Shown here: positions 8,668-17,700 of the stretch, in pieces
How positions within the stretch are numbered: position 1 is the first letter of the stretch
Layout of the letters: each line of letters starts with the position of its first letter
Assembly: GCA_023663135.1 (NCBI GenBank)
Contig: JAMPIE010000012.1
Location: 1-64,000, forward strand
DNA from: Alloprevotella sp.
GTDB taxonomy: Bacteria > Bacteroidota > Bacteroidia > Bacteroidales > Muribaculaceae
Length of the DNA: 64,000 bases
Direction: 5' to 3'
Notes under the pieces: generated by a model
Told to the model about the DNA's origin: nothing
Databases searched by the model: none
What the model saw: only the letters and a program-made list of their open reading frames with translations
Translations under genes and position numbers: made by a program

Positions 8668-9075
8668 TCACTCCGACTTCTCTCTTATCTTCCGCAGCAG
8701 CCGAGCTATAGATGCTGCCGTGAGCTCATAGGTGGTAGGGGTGTTGGCCACGTAGACAAAGGCTATGTCATGCGGAGCCGAGGGGAGGAGCGAGCGCTGC
8801 AGGCGATAAGCCTCGCGGCAACGCCTCCTCATCAACACTCTCTCCACGGCCTTCTTCAGCCTCCGCTTAGGCACTGAGATAAGAAATCGGCTGCAACGCG
8901 GCCTCTTCTCCTCTCGGATGGAGGGGAGGGAAGGGGCCCATACGGCTCGCCATGGGTAGGCTAAGGCTGTCTTCACCGGCGCTGCCCCGGGATAAGACTT
9001 CCCCTGGCTAAACAAGCGGTCTATGGCCCCTATGGAGCATAGCTTCTCTGCCTTGCTGAGCCCGTTGCCTTCCAT
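8668..9075 (-). CDS. rnpA: Ribonuclease P protein component
   Basis: About 135 residues from the ATG ending at 9075 (MEGNGLSKAEKLCS). The open frame runs 50 codons further upstream into hemD, but that part is not homologous. The family N-terminus (LSKAEKLCSIGAIDRLFSQGKSY) and the basic helix KKAVERVLMRRRCREAYRL are present. The usual RNR core of the signature is R-V-L here, an atypical replacement. The protein binds the RNase P RNA and assists tRNA 5' maturation. It sits between hemD and yidD, in the standard Bacteroidales order. Confidence 0.9.
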   Translation of the reverse strand: MEGNGLSKAEKLCSIGAIDRLFSQGKSYPGAAPVKTALAYPWRAVWAPSLPSIREEKRPRCSRFLISVPKRRLKKAVERVLMRRRCREAYRLQRSLLPSAPHDIAFVYVANTPTTYELTAASIARLLRKIREKSE

Positions 9076-9095
9076 GCCTGTCGTAGCGGGGGCAT

Positions 9096-9842
9096 TTATG
9101 CGTTTTTGGCTTTCAAGGCTTTCTCTATGGCCGACACTATTGAGGGAGTCTCGATAGTCCCGGCGAGGAAGTCGAGGCGCAGCCCGGCATCCTCTACGGC
9201 CTTGGCTGTCTTGGGTCCGAGGCATGCAATGACTATCTCCCCCTGGTCAAAGGAGGGGAAGTTTTTCATCAGGCTCTCTATGCCGGCGGGCGAGAAGAAG
9301 ATGAGCATATCATAGTCAAAGGCTTCGTCTGGGCCAAAATCGTTTGAGACAGTGCGATACATCACGGCCTTCGTATACTTGATGCCGAGCGAGTCGAGGT
9401 AGGCCGAGTCGGAGTCGCGGTGGATGTCAGAGACGGCAAAGAGGAAGCGCTCTTTGGAGTGGCGCTGCAGCGAGGCCTTAAGCTGCGGGTCGTCGAGCTT
9501 GCCGCTTTGGCCAAAGAACACTCTGCGCTTGCGATAGACGATGTATTTCTGGAGGTAGTTGGCAATCTGCTCTGAGGTGCAGAAATATTTCATCGTCTCA
9601 GGTATGACGATGCGCATCTCCTCGCAGAGACGGAAGAAGTGGTCGATCGACGTCTTGGCCGTGAAGATGATGGCCGTGAACTCAGGTATGGATATTTTTT
9701 GCTGGCGAAACTCTTTGGCTGACAGTCCCTCCACCTTGATGAAAGGGCGGAAGACGATGTCAACTCCATATTGGGCGGCGATTTCGGCGTAGCGGTCGTC
9801 GGTGGCCTTTGGCTGAGAAATAAGTATCTTCTTGATGCTCAC
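9096..9842 (-). CDS. hemD: Uroporphyrinogen-III synthase
   Basis: A 248-residue HemD-family protein that cyclises hydroxymethylbilane to uroporphyrinogen III. It opens with KKILISQPKA and shows the weakly conserved two-domain pattern: IIFTAKTSIDHFF near 58-70, a linker, FFSPAGIESL near 183 and ACLGPKTAKAVEDAG near 206. The family is divergent, so the call rests on this pattern plus the conserved context between DUF4271 and rnpA. It starts 69 bases downstream of the DUF4271 stop. A TACCTTTG sequence inside the end of the DUF4271 gene (9963-9970, minus) could provide an internal promoter. Confidence 0.85.
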   Translation of the reverse strand: MSIKKILISQPKATDDRYAEIAAQYGVDIVFRPFIKVEGLSAKEFRQQKISIPEFTAIIFTAKTSIDHFFRLCEEMRIVIPETMKYFCTSEQIANYLQKYIVYRKRRVFFGQSGKLDDPQLKASLQRHSKERFLFAVSDIHRDSDSAYLDSLGIKYTKAVMYRTVSNDFGPDEAFDYDMLIFFSPAGIESLMKNFPSFDQGEIVIACLGPKTAKAVEDAGLRLDFLAGTIETPSIVSAIEKALKAKNA

Positions 9843-9911
9843 GTCGTCAGAGGTAATCTAAGTGTGAATCTTAAGTATATTCTTTTCAGGAATTGCTAAG
9901 AAAGAGAGGGC

Positions 9912-10682
9912 TCAGAGGGAGTCTATTCGACCCAATGCAAGGATGGGCGCGATTTCGAGCGTGCAAAGGTACAAAATAAAGAAGAAAAGCGAGAAAATAT
10001 TTGTGTAAAAAAACCTAAATCCCTTGGCAAAGAAAAATAGACGGGCTATCACATAGAGGATTGCACCGACTGTCAGGGCCTCTCTCGCTGCTCCCGGATA
10101 GAAGAGCAGGGCCAGGGCCGGAAGGGTGAGCGCTATGGCCAGAAGGCTCTGCGAGGCAAAGAATCCGCGCAGCCACATCCGCGTGTCGCCTGCTCTGTAG
10201 GCAAAGGCATAGCCGGTAAGGGCATAGGCGGCACTCTGGCAGAGCATCAGGGCGGCGGCTCCGGCGGCGCATATAGATATGGCTATGGCCGGGGAGCCCC
10301 ATGACCCTATGAAGGGGAGGGCTGAGTGGATCATGATCCCTTCGCAGAGGCAACAGAGGATCAGTAGCGAGGCGGTGATGCGGCTCTCGGCCACGGTGTG
10401 GTCGTCAAAGGTGTCGGTGCGCCGAGGCCCCGACAGCAGGGCTGAGGCAAAGGTGCGCAGGAAGGTGGTGTGTCGGCTCACCGACAGAGCCAGCAGGAGG
10501 AAGACACCGGTCAAGATGGCGGCCACGCCGTCGTCATAGCCCGGCAGCAGCGGGCGCGGCTCCGGCTCCATGCCTCGGGTGTAGGCCACGGTGCCATGCA
10601 GCATCCCTCGGGCTGAGCCCCAGGTGGCTGTGGGGGCCTGGTCTTCGATGCAATGACAGGGCTCTGAGATGAGGGTGGTCAT
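9912..10682 (-). CDS. DUF4271 multi-pass membrane protein
   Basis: About 256 residues starting at the ATG ending at 10682, which overlaps the stop of the LOG gene by four bases. The longer frame upstream is a shadow of the LOG gene. After an N-terminal soluble part, at least five hydrophobic segments follow, ending with ARLFFFAKGFRFFYTN and FSLFFFILYLCTLEIAPILAL, the typical end of DUF4271. The family is found next to hemD in Bacteroidota and has no known function. The location should be the inner membrane. Confidence 0.8.
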   Translation of the reverse strand: MTTLISEPCHCIEDQAPTATWGSARGMLHGTVAYTRGMEPEPRPLLPGYDDGVAAILTGVFLLLALSVSRHTTFLRTFASALLSGPRRTDTFDDHTVAESRITASLLILCCLCEGIMIHSALPFIGSWGSPAIAISICAAGAAALMLCQSAAYALTGYAFAYRAGDTRMWLRGFFASQSLLAIALTLPALALLFYPGAAREALTVGAILYVIARLFFFAKGFRFFYTNIFSLFFFILYLCTLEIAPILALGRIDSL

Positions 10683-11224
10683 GGCTCTGTTATCTTGGCT
10701 ATGGCTTCGGCGGGGGTGGAGGCCACGGAGTAAAGGTCTGTGTCGGTCTCCTTGCGCATGAAGCCTTGCTCTGAGGCCTTGTCGAGCATGGCAAGGATTG
10801 GCTCGTAATAGCCAAGGGTGTTGAGTATGACTATCTTGCCGGTCCAAAGCCCGAGCTGCCGCCATGTGATGATTTCAAAGAGTTCATCAAAGGTGCCTAT
10901 CCCTCCGGGGAGGGCTATGACGGTAGAGGCCATGGTGGCCATTAGCGTCTTGCGGGTGTGCATGTCGGGGGTGGGGAGGGTAAGCCCAAGCTCCGGGTGG
11001 CCCCATCCTTTCTCTATCATAAAGGTGGGGAGTATGCCTATGGTCTGGCCCCCTTCTTCTCGGGCTCCGTCGATGGCTGAGGCCATCAGGCCGGCACGCC
11101 CGCCGCCGCATACCAGAGTGTGCCCTGCTTTGGCTATCAGGGCACCCATCTCGTGGGCTGCTGCGTAATATTGAGGGTCGAGGTGGGCCGACGACGACCC
11201 ATATACTGTGATATATCGGTTCAT
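10679..11224 (-). CDS. LOG-family protein (TIGR00730 Rossmann fold, possible nucleotide 5'-monophosphate phosphoribohydrolase)
   Basis: A 181-residue protein with the two LOG signatures: GGGRAGLM at 40-47 and PGGIGTFDELFE at 106-117. Arg91 and the motif Glu correspond to catalytic positions. LOG proteins release a free base from nucleoside 5'-monophosphates (cytokinin activation in plants and some bacteria); in Bacteroidota the substrate is unproven. It is translationally coupled to DUF4271 (ATGA overlap) and follows a small membrane protein by 22 bases. Confidence 0.9.
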   Translation of the reverse strand: MNRYITVYGSSSAHLDPQYYAAAHEMGALIAKAGHTLVCGGGRAGLMASAIDGAREEGGQTIGILPTFMIEKGWGHPELGLTLPTPDMHTRKTLMATMASTVIALPGGIGTFDELFEIITWRQLGLWTGKIVILNTLGYYEPILAMLDKASEQGFMRKETDTDLYSVASTPAEAIAKITEP

Positions 11225-11246
11225 TATGAGGGATGATGATGTGCTC

Positions 11247-11729
11247 TTATTCTGTTGGGGAGGCTGCTGCGGTGGTGGTCACTTCGATGCGCGGCCTCAG
11301 CCCTTTGATGATGGTCATCGACAAGATGGCCTCGGGGGGGATGGCTGTGAAGGCGGCGCGGTCCACTTGGGTACCGTCAACGGTGATGTCGACCTCTTCC
11401 GGCAGCTCTGAGGGGTCGAGGGCGCGCGTGGCTGCTCGTTCGGTCACCACTTCGATGAGGTTGGCGGGCGAGCGGGTGACGGTCAGTGAGCGTATCTCCG
11501 AGCGGTCGAGCATAAAGAAGGTGTCGCGACAGACGGTGTCGCCGTCTATCGTAAAGGTGGCGGCGGCCAGGTCGAGGGAGTCGCCCGGAAACACTATCAT
11601 ATTGCCCCCTTGTGAGGTGAAGATGCGCCGGTGGTGGCGGGCAAAGGTGCCGGCTATGGCGGTAGCGGCGAGGATGATGGCTGCAAGGATGCCTGACAGG
11701 CGCAGCAGGCGTTGACGTCTTGGTGTCAT
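11247..11729 (-). CDS. Small membrane-anchored periplasmic protein of unknown function
   Basis: 160 residues with an N-terminal membrane helix (about 9-28) after a basic stretch, then an extracytoplasmic domain of about 130 residues. The downstream part contains PPEAILSMTIIKG, which resembles the plug/secretin-like motif of anti-sigma and TonB-plug type domains, but this is too short to assign a family. It lies in the operon between the thioredoxin-like lipoprotein and the LOG gene. No function is proposed. Confidence 0.65.
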   Translation of the reverse strand: MTPRRQRLLRLSGILAAIILAATAIAGTFARHHRRIFTSQGGNMIVFPGDSLDLAAATFTIDGDTVCRDTFFMLDRSEIRSLTVTRSPANLIEVVTERAATRALDPSELPEEVDITVDGTQVDRAAFTAIPPEAILSMTIIKGLRPRIEVTTTAAASPTE

Positions 11730-11763
11730 AGTGATGGGTAAACGCTCTGAGGAGTCGTTAGGT

Positions 11764-12792
11764 TTATTTGTCTGCGCCGAGAAGCCGAGTGATGTAGCGG
11801 CTGGCCTCGGAGGCTGAGGCGGTGTGGAGCCGCTGTGTCCCGGTGGAGTCTGCTATAATAAAGTAGGGGAGGGTGGGGATGGCATAGTTGCGCCACTGGC
11901 GGTCGGCCGTGGCCCCGGGGGTCCAGGTTATATCCCAGGCGGCGGCAGTGTCGGCGGCCACGTTCATGGCCCATGTGGACGAGTCGGCGTAGCTCGATAC
12001 TTCTAAGGCCTGGAGGCGGCGGCGCGGATAGCGCGTGGTCAAGTCGCGTAGGGTGGCGACGGCCGAGTCGGCTTCGCGGCGTCCTTGGGGGGTGCCAAAG
12101 GCTATGAGGGTCAGGGTGGCGTCGCGCGGATAGAGTCTTATTCTCTTCCCTTTGGGGCCGGGGAGTGAGCGAGGGCCTATGGTGCCTGAGGCATCGAGGG
12201 TCAGGCGCGAGGCGAGCAGGGCGGGCCATGAGCCAAGGAGGGCTTTGGAGCGGGCCTCAGGCTGGAGGAGTCGCAGAAGCGAGTCGGCCGTGGCTTCTGA
12301 GCCCATGGAGCGGAAGTAGTTGGTGAGCAGGGCGGTGGAGGCGGGCGAGGAGGGGTTTTCGGCTATGAAGGCTTCAACGGCGGCGTTGATGGCCGAGGCA
12401 TCCATGGTGGCCAGGGCGGGGGCGTTGTCGTGGATCCAGGCATCGAGCTGCTCTGTGACATCGTTGCCGCGGGCGCGGCTGTTGAGCGGCTCATTGCGGT
12501 CTATCTCTACGCGCAGATGGTCGCCGTCGCGGGCTATGACGCTAACCAGCGGCCGCTCGCTCTCATCCATGAGCCACACTAAGGCATAGTCGGGTGCCGA
12601 GCCTTTGATGCGAAACGAGCCGTCGAGCGGGGCCAAGTGGGTCTCATGCATCTGGCTTCCGTCGTGCCACATCATGGTCAGCGGCTCGTCGCCTTGGGTC
12701 TCGCCGTCGATGGTGAAGTGGTCGGCTTTGGAGCATCCTCCGGCCATCGCCGTTGCAGCGGCTATCAGTATATATATTAAAATATGTCTCAT
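11764..12792 (-). CDS. Thioredoxin-like fold lipoprotein without CxxC
   Basis: About 342 residues from the ATG ending at 12792, chosen because it yields a lipoprotein signal (MRHILIYILIAAATAMAGGC). The frame is open for another 68 codons upstream, but that part looks like a remnant of another gene. Residues about 20-130 resemble the DUF4369 N-terminal domain of Bacteroidota TlpA-like lipoproteins. Residues about 225-340 resemble the TlpA/AhpC thioredoxin fold, ending PTLPYFIIADSTGTQ. The active-site cysteines are absent: the lipid-attachment Cys is the only Cys in the protein. It is therefore unlikely to be a disulfide reductase. It is first in the minus-strand operon. Confidence 0.7.
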   Translation of the reverse strand: MRHILIYILIAAATAMAGGCSKADHFTIDGETQGDEPLTMMWHDGSQMHETHLAPLDGSFRIKGSAPDYALVWLMDESERPLVSVIARDGDHLRVEIDRNEPLNSRARGNDVTEQLDAWIHDNAPALATMDASAINAAVEAFIAENPSSPASTALLTNYFRSMGSEATADSLLRLLQPEARSKALLGSWPALLASRLTLDASGTIGPRSLPGPKGKRIRLYPRDATLTLIAFGTPQGRREADSAVATLRDLTTRYPRRRLQALEVSSYADSSTWAMNVAADTAAAWDITWTPGATADRQWRNYAIPTLPYFIIADSTGTQRLHTASASEASRYITRLLGADK

Positions 12793-12819
12793 ATTGGTGT
12801 AAGATTTTGGGGAGGGAGG

Positions 12820-12996
12820 TGTTACATATCGTCGAGGGTAAAAAAGGCGGGTCTCTATATCATATCCGGCTAAAGCCATGGATTCTATCCTGGTCACTTT
12901 TGCCATGAAATCTTCGTGGCTGTAGTTGCGGCGTTGGCGCTTTACTACGACCAAAAAACCTCGACTCAAATCTTCTGTCCGATTATAGAACTTCAC
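12820..12996 (-). pseudogene. Internally deleted remnant of an AAA-type ATPase gene
   Basis: The reading frame starts MKFYNRTEDL, like the N-terminus of Bacteroidota AAA ATPases of the MKFYNREKEL type, and after 14 residues jumps to VVVKRQRRNYSHEDFMAKV and ALAGYDIETR, like the C-terminal nuclease-type end (EVKRQ...FxxKV...GYxIexR) of the same proteins. About 400 central residues would be missing, with the frame kept. The frame runs on into the lipoprotein gene without a stop. The recognition is from memory of the family, so it is inference. Confidence 0.45.
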
Positions 12997-13102
12997 GATT
13001 TGTCACCGTGGTGATTATTACGGCGGTGACAAAATTACTCCTTTTCCGCGACTTTCTCTCTCTCATTTCTCATCTTTTTGATATTCATCAAAAGATAATA
13101 CC
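12997..13102. other. AT-rich intergenic stretch upstream of pldA
   Basis: Together with the ATPase remnant this makes a gap of over 300 bases without an intact gene. It contains TTTG at 13077-13080, a possible -33 box for the phospholipase promoter (spacing 22 to the -7 element). Nothing else is recognisable. Confidence 0.4.
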
Positions 13103-13110
13103 TACCTTTG
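13103..13110 (+). promoter_or_regulatory. -7 element TACCTTTG just before pldA
   Basis: A perfect TAnnTTTG match seven bases before the ATG at 13118. With a TTTG at 13077-13080 the spacing is 22, slightly long. The transcript would have only about three leader bases. Confidence 0.55.
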
Positions 13111-13117
13111 CACTGCA

Positions 13118-13960
13118 ATGACCAAAATCTACTGCCTGCTCATCTCTTGTATCGCCGGCCTCCTCGCTCCCCTCTGCGCCGAGGCTCAGATTGTGCGCCC
13201 CGACGCTTCCATCAGCTCCGACTCTATCCGCCGCGCCTTCGACGACGGCCCTTACTTTGGTCTATACAAGGACAATTACTTTATCTTCGGCACGACCATA
13301 GGCCAGCGCCCCACGCGCGAGAACTCCAACGTGAAGTTTCAGATCTCCATCGCTCAGCGCCTCACTAAGTCGACCCTCCCGCTTGGCTCTTATCTCTTCC
13401 TCTTCTACTCCCAGAAATGCTTTTGGAATGTCCTCCAAGAGTCGTTTCCCATGACCGACCTCAACTTCAACCCCGGCATTGGCCTCACCAAGCCCCTCTT
13501 TGTCAAGAACCGCTACGTGGGCAAGGTGAGCCTCATAGCCGAGCACGAGAGCAACGGCCGCGACGGCGTCCAGAGCCGCTCCTGGAATCGCATCTCCCTA
13601 TCCGGCTCCATAATGATCGACCCCATGATGGTGGTCCACGGCAAGTTTTGGATCCCCATCGTCGACGGCCAAAACAATCGCGACATCCTCGACTACTGCG
13701 GCATCTATCAGATAGGCACCTCCTTCCAGAGCCCCAACAACCGCTTTGGCCTCAGCGTGATACTCACCAAGCGCAAGGGCTGGCGCCTCAACTATAACAC
13801 CATCGTCGAGCTCTCTTACCGACTCTTTAAGCGCGACAACCAGAGCCTCTTCCTCCAATACTACAACGGCTATGGCGAGGGGCTCCTCGACTATAAGCAA
13901 TTTCATTCCACCGTCCGCATTGGCATCGTCATCAAACCCCGCCTTTTCTCCGACTACTAA
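13118..13960 (+). CDS. pldA: Outer-membrane phospholipase A
   Basis: A 280-residue OMPLA family protein that hydrolyses acyl chains of phospholipids in the outer leaflet. The signal peptide ends at CAEAQ. The catalytic signature EHESNGRDGVQSRSWNR supplies His143, Ser145 and Asn157, at nearly the same numbering as in the E. coli enzyme (142, 144, 156). Beta strands with alternating aromatics fill the rest, as expected of a 12-strand barrel. Length is usual. It stands alone, with a promoter directly before the start and a damaged gene downstream. Confidence 0.93.
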   Translation: MTKIYCLLISCIAGLLAPLCAEAQIVRPDASISSDSIRRAFDDGPYFGLYKDNYFIFGTTIGQRPTRENSNVKFQISIAQRLTKSTLPLGSYLFLFYSQKCFWNVLQESFPMTDLNFNPGIGLTKPLFVKNRYVGKVSLIAEHESNGRDGVQSRSWNRISLSGSIMIDPMMVVHGKFWIPIVDGQNNRDILDYCGIYQIGTSFQSPNNRFGLSVILTKRKGWRLNYNTIVELSYRLFKRDNQSLFLQYYNGYGEGLLDYKQFHSTVRIGIVIKPRLFSDY

Positions 13961-13974
13961 ACAAGTCAATCTGT

Positions 13975-14000
13975 CATATTGTCAATTTGACAATTTGACA
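13975..14000. repeat. Short TTGTCAA/TTGACAA inverted and direct repeats
   Basis: The stretch contains TTGTCAATTTGACAATTTGACAA, an inverted repeat followed by a partial direct copy. Related TTGTCA and GTCAATTTGAC words recur at 14557-14592 on the other side of the decayed gene, so the two clusters flank it. They could be borders of a decayed mobile segment. Confidence 0.35.
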
Positions 14001-14023
14001 AAGCCATCAATAACTCAATAGAC

Positions 14024-14550
14024 CATGGGCGTCAAATTCTCCTCGTCCCCATCTTATTTTTGGCTCAATTCATGGGTGTTAGCCAATATCATTGAGCTGG
14101 CCACTCAAAGCTTCTGATATAAATACGTCAGCTATAAGATCTACCCCGGAAAGCGACTATTCGACCAAATGACTCAGGCTGCGCGATCTATCCGCGCAAA
14201 TATTGCCGAAGGTTCCGGCCGACACGAGACCTCTTACGAAAATGAGATGCGACTCACCGACGTTGCCCGCGCAAGCGTCCACGAGCTTCCCGGAGACTTT
14301 ATCAACTATATGATGCGCCACTCCTTGCCCGCCTGGCCTGCTACCGACCCTCAACGGCGGCTCTGCTGAAAACCTCACTCAAGAGCCTCTTGAAGCCCGT
14401 CAAGCCATGGCTGTTGCCTCCTGTGCCCCGACATGTCCTAAATGCGGCAAGCCAATGATCAAACGCTCCATCCAGCGTGGCTCTAAGCAAGGACAGCAGT
14501 TTTGGGGCTGCTCCGACTATCCCCGCTGCACCGACGCCCGCAATCTCTAA
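14024..14550 (+). pseudogene. Decayed four-helix-bundle suffix protein gene with C-terminal zinc ribbon
   Basis: From ATG 14024 one frame reads a tryptophan-rich start (YFWLNSWVLANIIELATQSF), an in-frame TGA where relatives have a Cys codon, then FDQMTQAARSIRANIAEGSG and EMRLTDVARASVHEL, the signature of four-helix-bundle suffix domain proteins. It stops at about 14367. In the +1 frame (about 14341-14550) the sequence resumes with a topoisomerase-type zinc ribbon: CPKCGKPM, then QQFWGCSDYPRCTDARN. One nonsense change, one frame change and a missing middle section make it a pseudogene. These genes are common accessory genes in Bacteroidales and their role is unknown. Confidence 0.7.
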
Positions 14551-14595
14551 TGAGCTTGTCATCTTGTCAAAATATAAATCCGTCAATTTGACCTT

Positions 14596-14622
14596 GCCGA
14601 TTTTTTCTGAAAAAAATCGGCC
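14596..14622 (+). terminator. Rho-independent terminator
   Basis: The arms GCCGATTTTTT (14596-14606) and AAAAAATCGGC (to 14621) enclose a very short loop and are followed by TTTTCTCTTTG. It would end transcription from pldA and the decayed gene before the large glycoside hydrolase gene. Confidence 0.7.
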
Positions 14623-14727
14623 TTTTCTCTTTGTCTGTCAGCTTTTTTTTATCTATTTTTGAGCAGTAAATTGGCTTCCTGAAGCCTTCTATCTTACCAT
14701 GAATTTCCTTATTATTTATCTAAGTTG

Positions 14728-17700
14728 ATGAAAATCAATCACTTATTACCCCCCCCATTTATGCGTTTTAAACATTCCTTGGGGGCATTGGCTGTGGCCG
14801 CAGCCTTGGGGCTTTCCCCCGCCGCCAGCGCCCAGTCGGTGATCTTCCCCTCGCAGACTCAGCCTGGAGCGGCATCCCTTACCGAGGCCGACGGGACCAT
14901 CACCCTCGCCAATGACCTCCTCTCGGCCTCTTTCATCAAGGGCGCTAACAATACCCTCGCCTTCGGCGGATGCTCCGCCCTCGGCCTCCTCCCCGGCGGC
15001 GACATCTTCAAGATCCAGCTCGCCGACGGCACTGTCTTCTCCGGCTCTGAAATCCAATGGGAGACAATCACATCCGGCACCGCCTACTCCGAGAGCGAGT
15101 TTGCCCCCGCCCGCGCTTCCATCAAGATTCTCGGCCAGATGATCGAGGCCAAAGGCAAGGTCAGCGGCATGGACCTCACATGGCGCGCCGTGCTCCGCGA
15201 CGGCTCCCACTACCTCCGCACCGAGATCGAGCTCACCAACCCCGAGAGCGGAGAGGCCGTCCCCATGGCCTCCCTAACCCCAATGATTTACTCTGCCGAC
15301 CCCGACGTAATCGGCGACATGGCTATTGTGGGCAACACCCGGGGCGCACTCCTCGCCTCCCCTAAGGTCTTCGCCGGCATAGAGACCCCAATGGGCCAAA
15401 ACTCGGTTGCTCCACAGAGCGCAAACGTCAAAAACCTTAGCCTCACCGGATGGACTTCTATAAACGATTGGATGCAATGGAAACCTGAAACATTGCCATC
15501 GGCTATAGGTAAGTTTGATGACAGTGGAGAAGTCACACCCACAGTCTCCAATGTCAACGGCATGCACGGATATGTATATTTCCCCGAGGCGGGTGAATAT
15601 ACAGCTACTTTTGTCTACACGTCAGGTAACATACGCATTGATTTGCTTGGCGTGGAGCTTAACAAGGTTGACGATTCATCTGTAAAAGTAACCGATTATC
15701 ATCATGGATATTATGGCAGTGCTCATGCCGACAATGTCTATACCCTCAATGTCACGGAGCCGGGTATCTACGAAACCATATACTATCGTTCACACCATAA
15801 GGGGGACAATAACACGACAGTAGGCACCATCACCTGGGCCGGCCCGGCTCAGCCTCAATTGGCAGAGATAACCATTGACAAGGGGGTGTCCACACCCAGT
15901 GTAGAATATTCAACCGAGAGTATCATTGAAGCCCCCTCAACATCATGGAAGGCTGCTGATTGGAAAAATCCCACAGATGCTGAAGTGACACCCAAGGCAA
16001 TCATATTCACAGCTGCTGCTACCGCCAACAGTGCCACGCCTTTCATTCGTCAGCACGAGCAATCGTTCACTACTGCTAATGAGGGCGTAATCTCAGCCTA
16101 TTACGCTTACAGCAGTGGTGCGCATGCAAGATACTTTACAGGTGCATCGCTCTATAAGGTAGAGGGAGATTCGGAGACCCTTGTCAAGCATCTCACCGAC
16201 CACAAGAAAGTCGGTTCAAATGCTAACATCACTTACAACTTTGGAAGTCAGCCCGCGGGACAATACAAAGTTGTGGCTTACTCAGCACATAATGCCACTT
16301 CCGGCACTAATAACGGCAACAATACATCCACATATAATGTATCCCTTGACGGTACAGTGATAGACGGCACATCCGGCACCTCTACAAGCGGTGCGGGATG
16401 GACTGTCCCGGCTAATCCCGAGCTTGTTCCTGAGCAGCTCGGTGAACGCTTCGCCGACCTTAAAGCCGATGAGGGAACCAGGTATATTGACCTATTGACC
16501 AAGATTGGAGTCATCTCCAAAAACATCATCATAGGCGGCTCTGACCCCGCTTCGCTTTCCGTTGTAATCGGATTCAGCTCAGGCAACAACCGCATATGTC
16601 CTGTAGGCGTAGCCCTTTTTGATGAGAACAATGATGAGATTGCAGCTGACTATCATTTTGGTTTTGTAGGCAGTAATCCCAGCAACAACACATACACACT
16701 CTCAGACATCACCCCCGGCAACTATACGCTTCGTTTCTATATTGAGGAACGCACTGAGACCGCACTCAACGCAACCGGTACATTCACCTTCAACTGCTCC
16801 GCCGACCTCAAGGAGAATTTCGGTGAGATTACCCAAGCATTGCTCACTCTGCCGTTTGATAATTCTGTCAAGATGCAGGGTCTGTGGGCGAGGTCCGCGA
16901 GCATCCAGCCCGGCAAGACCTGGGAGGTGGGCTCCGTGGTGGGCCTCATCGCCGACGCCGGCACCGGCGGCGCCGACCAGAGCCGCCGCTCCGTCCTGGC
17001 CTACATAGAGCGCGAGCGCGCCGTGCCCTGGCGCTCTATGCCCATCTACAACTCCTGGTATGAGCTCAACATAGGCCGCAACAATGACGCAAACTACACC
17101 AACCACATGAAGCCTGAGGAGTGCCTTGAGGTCATTCAGCAATGGTATGACAACCTTTACAAGAAAAACGGCACCAACATCGGAGCCTTTGTATGGGATG
17201 ACGGCTGGGACTCCTACGGTACTTGGACTTTTAATCCAAACTTCCCCAACGGCTTTACCGAGATAGACGAAAAGGCCCGCACTATGGGCACCGGCCTCGG
17301 CGCTTGGCTCGGCCCTGTTGGAGGTTACGGCAATAGCGGCAATATGCGCAGAAAATATTGGACAGACCGTGGACAGGAGATGCAGCTTGCCAACCCCGAT
17401 TATTACAAGGTGTTTAATGATGCCATTGACAATCTTGCCAATAAACTGGGATATGATTTCCGCTACTTCAAGTTTGACGGTATTTCCGCTTTGAATCCGG
17501 CTACAGGCCCTGGCAATACTGAAAGTGCAGAGGCAATCATTGACATAGAGACGCAGGCCCGTAAAGCTCGTCCTGATATTTTCCTCAACACCACCGTGGG
17601 CACTTGGGCTTCTCCTTTCTGGTATCGCTACACCGATGCAACATGGCGTCAAGGTGAGGATTGCAAGCTTTTGTCCGGGGCTCAGTTTGGCGACGGCCGT

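Noticed and set aside
8668-9225. Long 185-codon version of rnpA
   Set aside because: The first 50 codons overlap the end of hemD in another frame and have no similarity to RnpA; the ATG at 9075 fits the family N-terminus.
14114-14116. In-frame TGA at a Cys position read as a selenocysteine codon
   Set aside because: The gene also has a frame change and a missing middle part, and no selenocysteine stem-loop follows; a nonsense mutation in a pseudogene is simpler.
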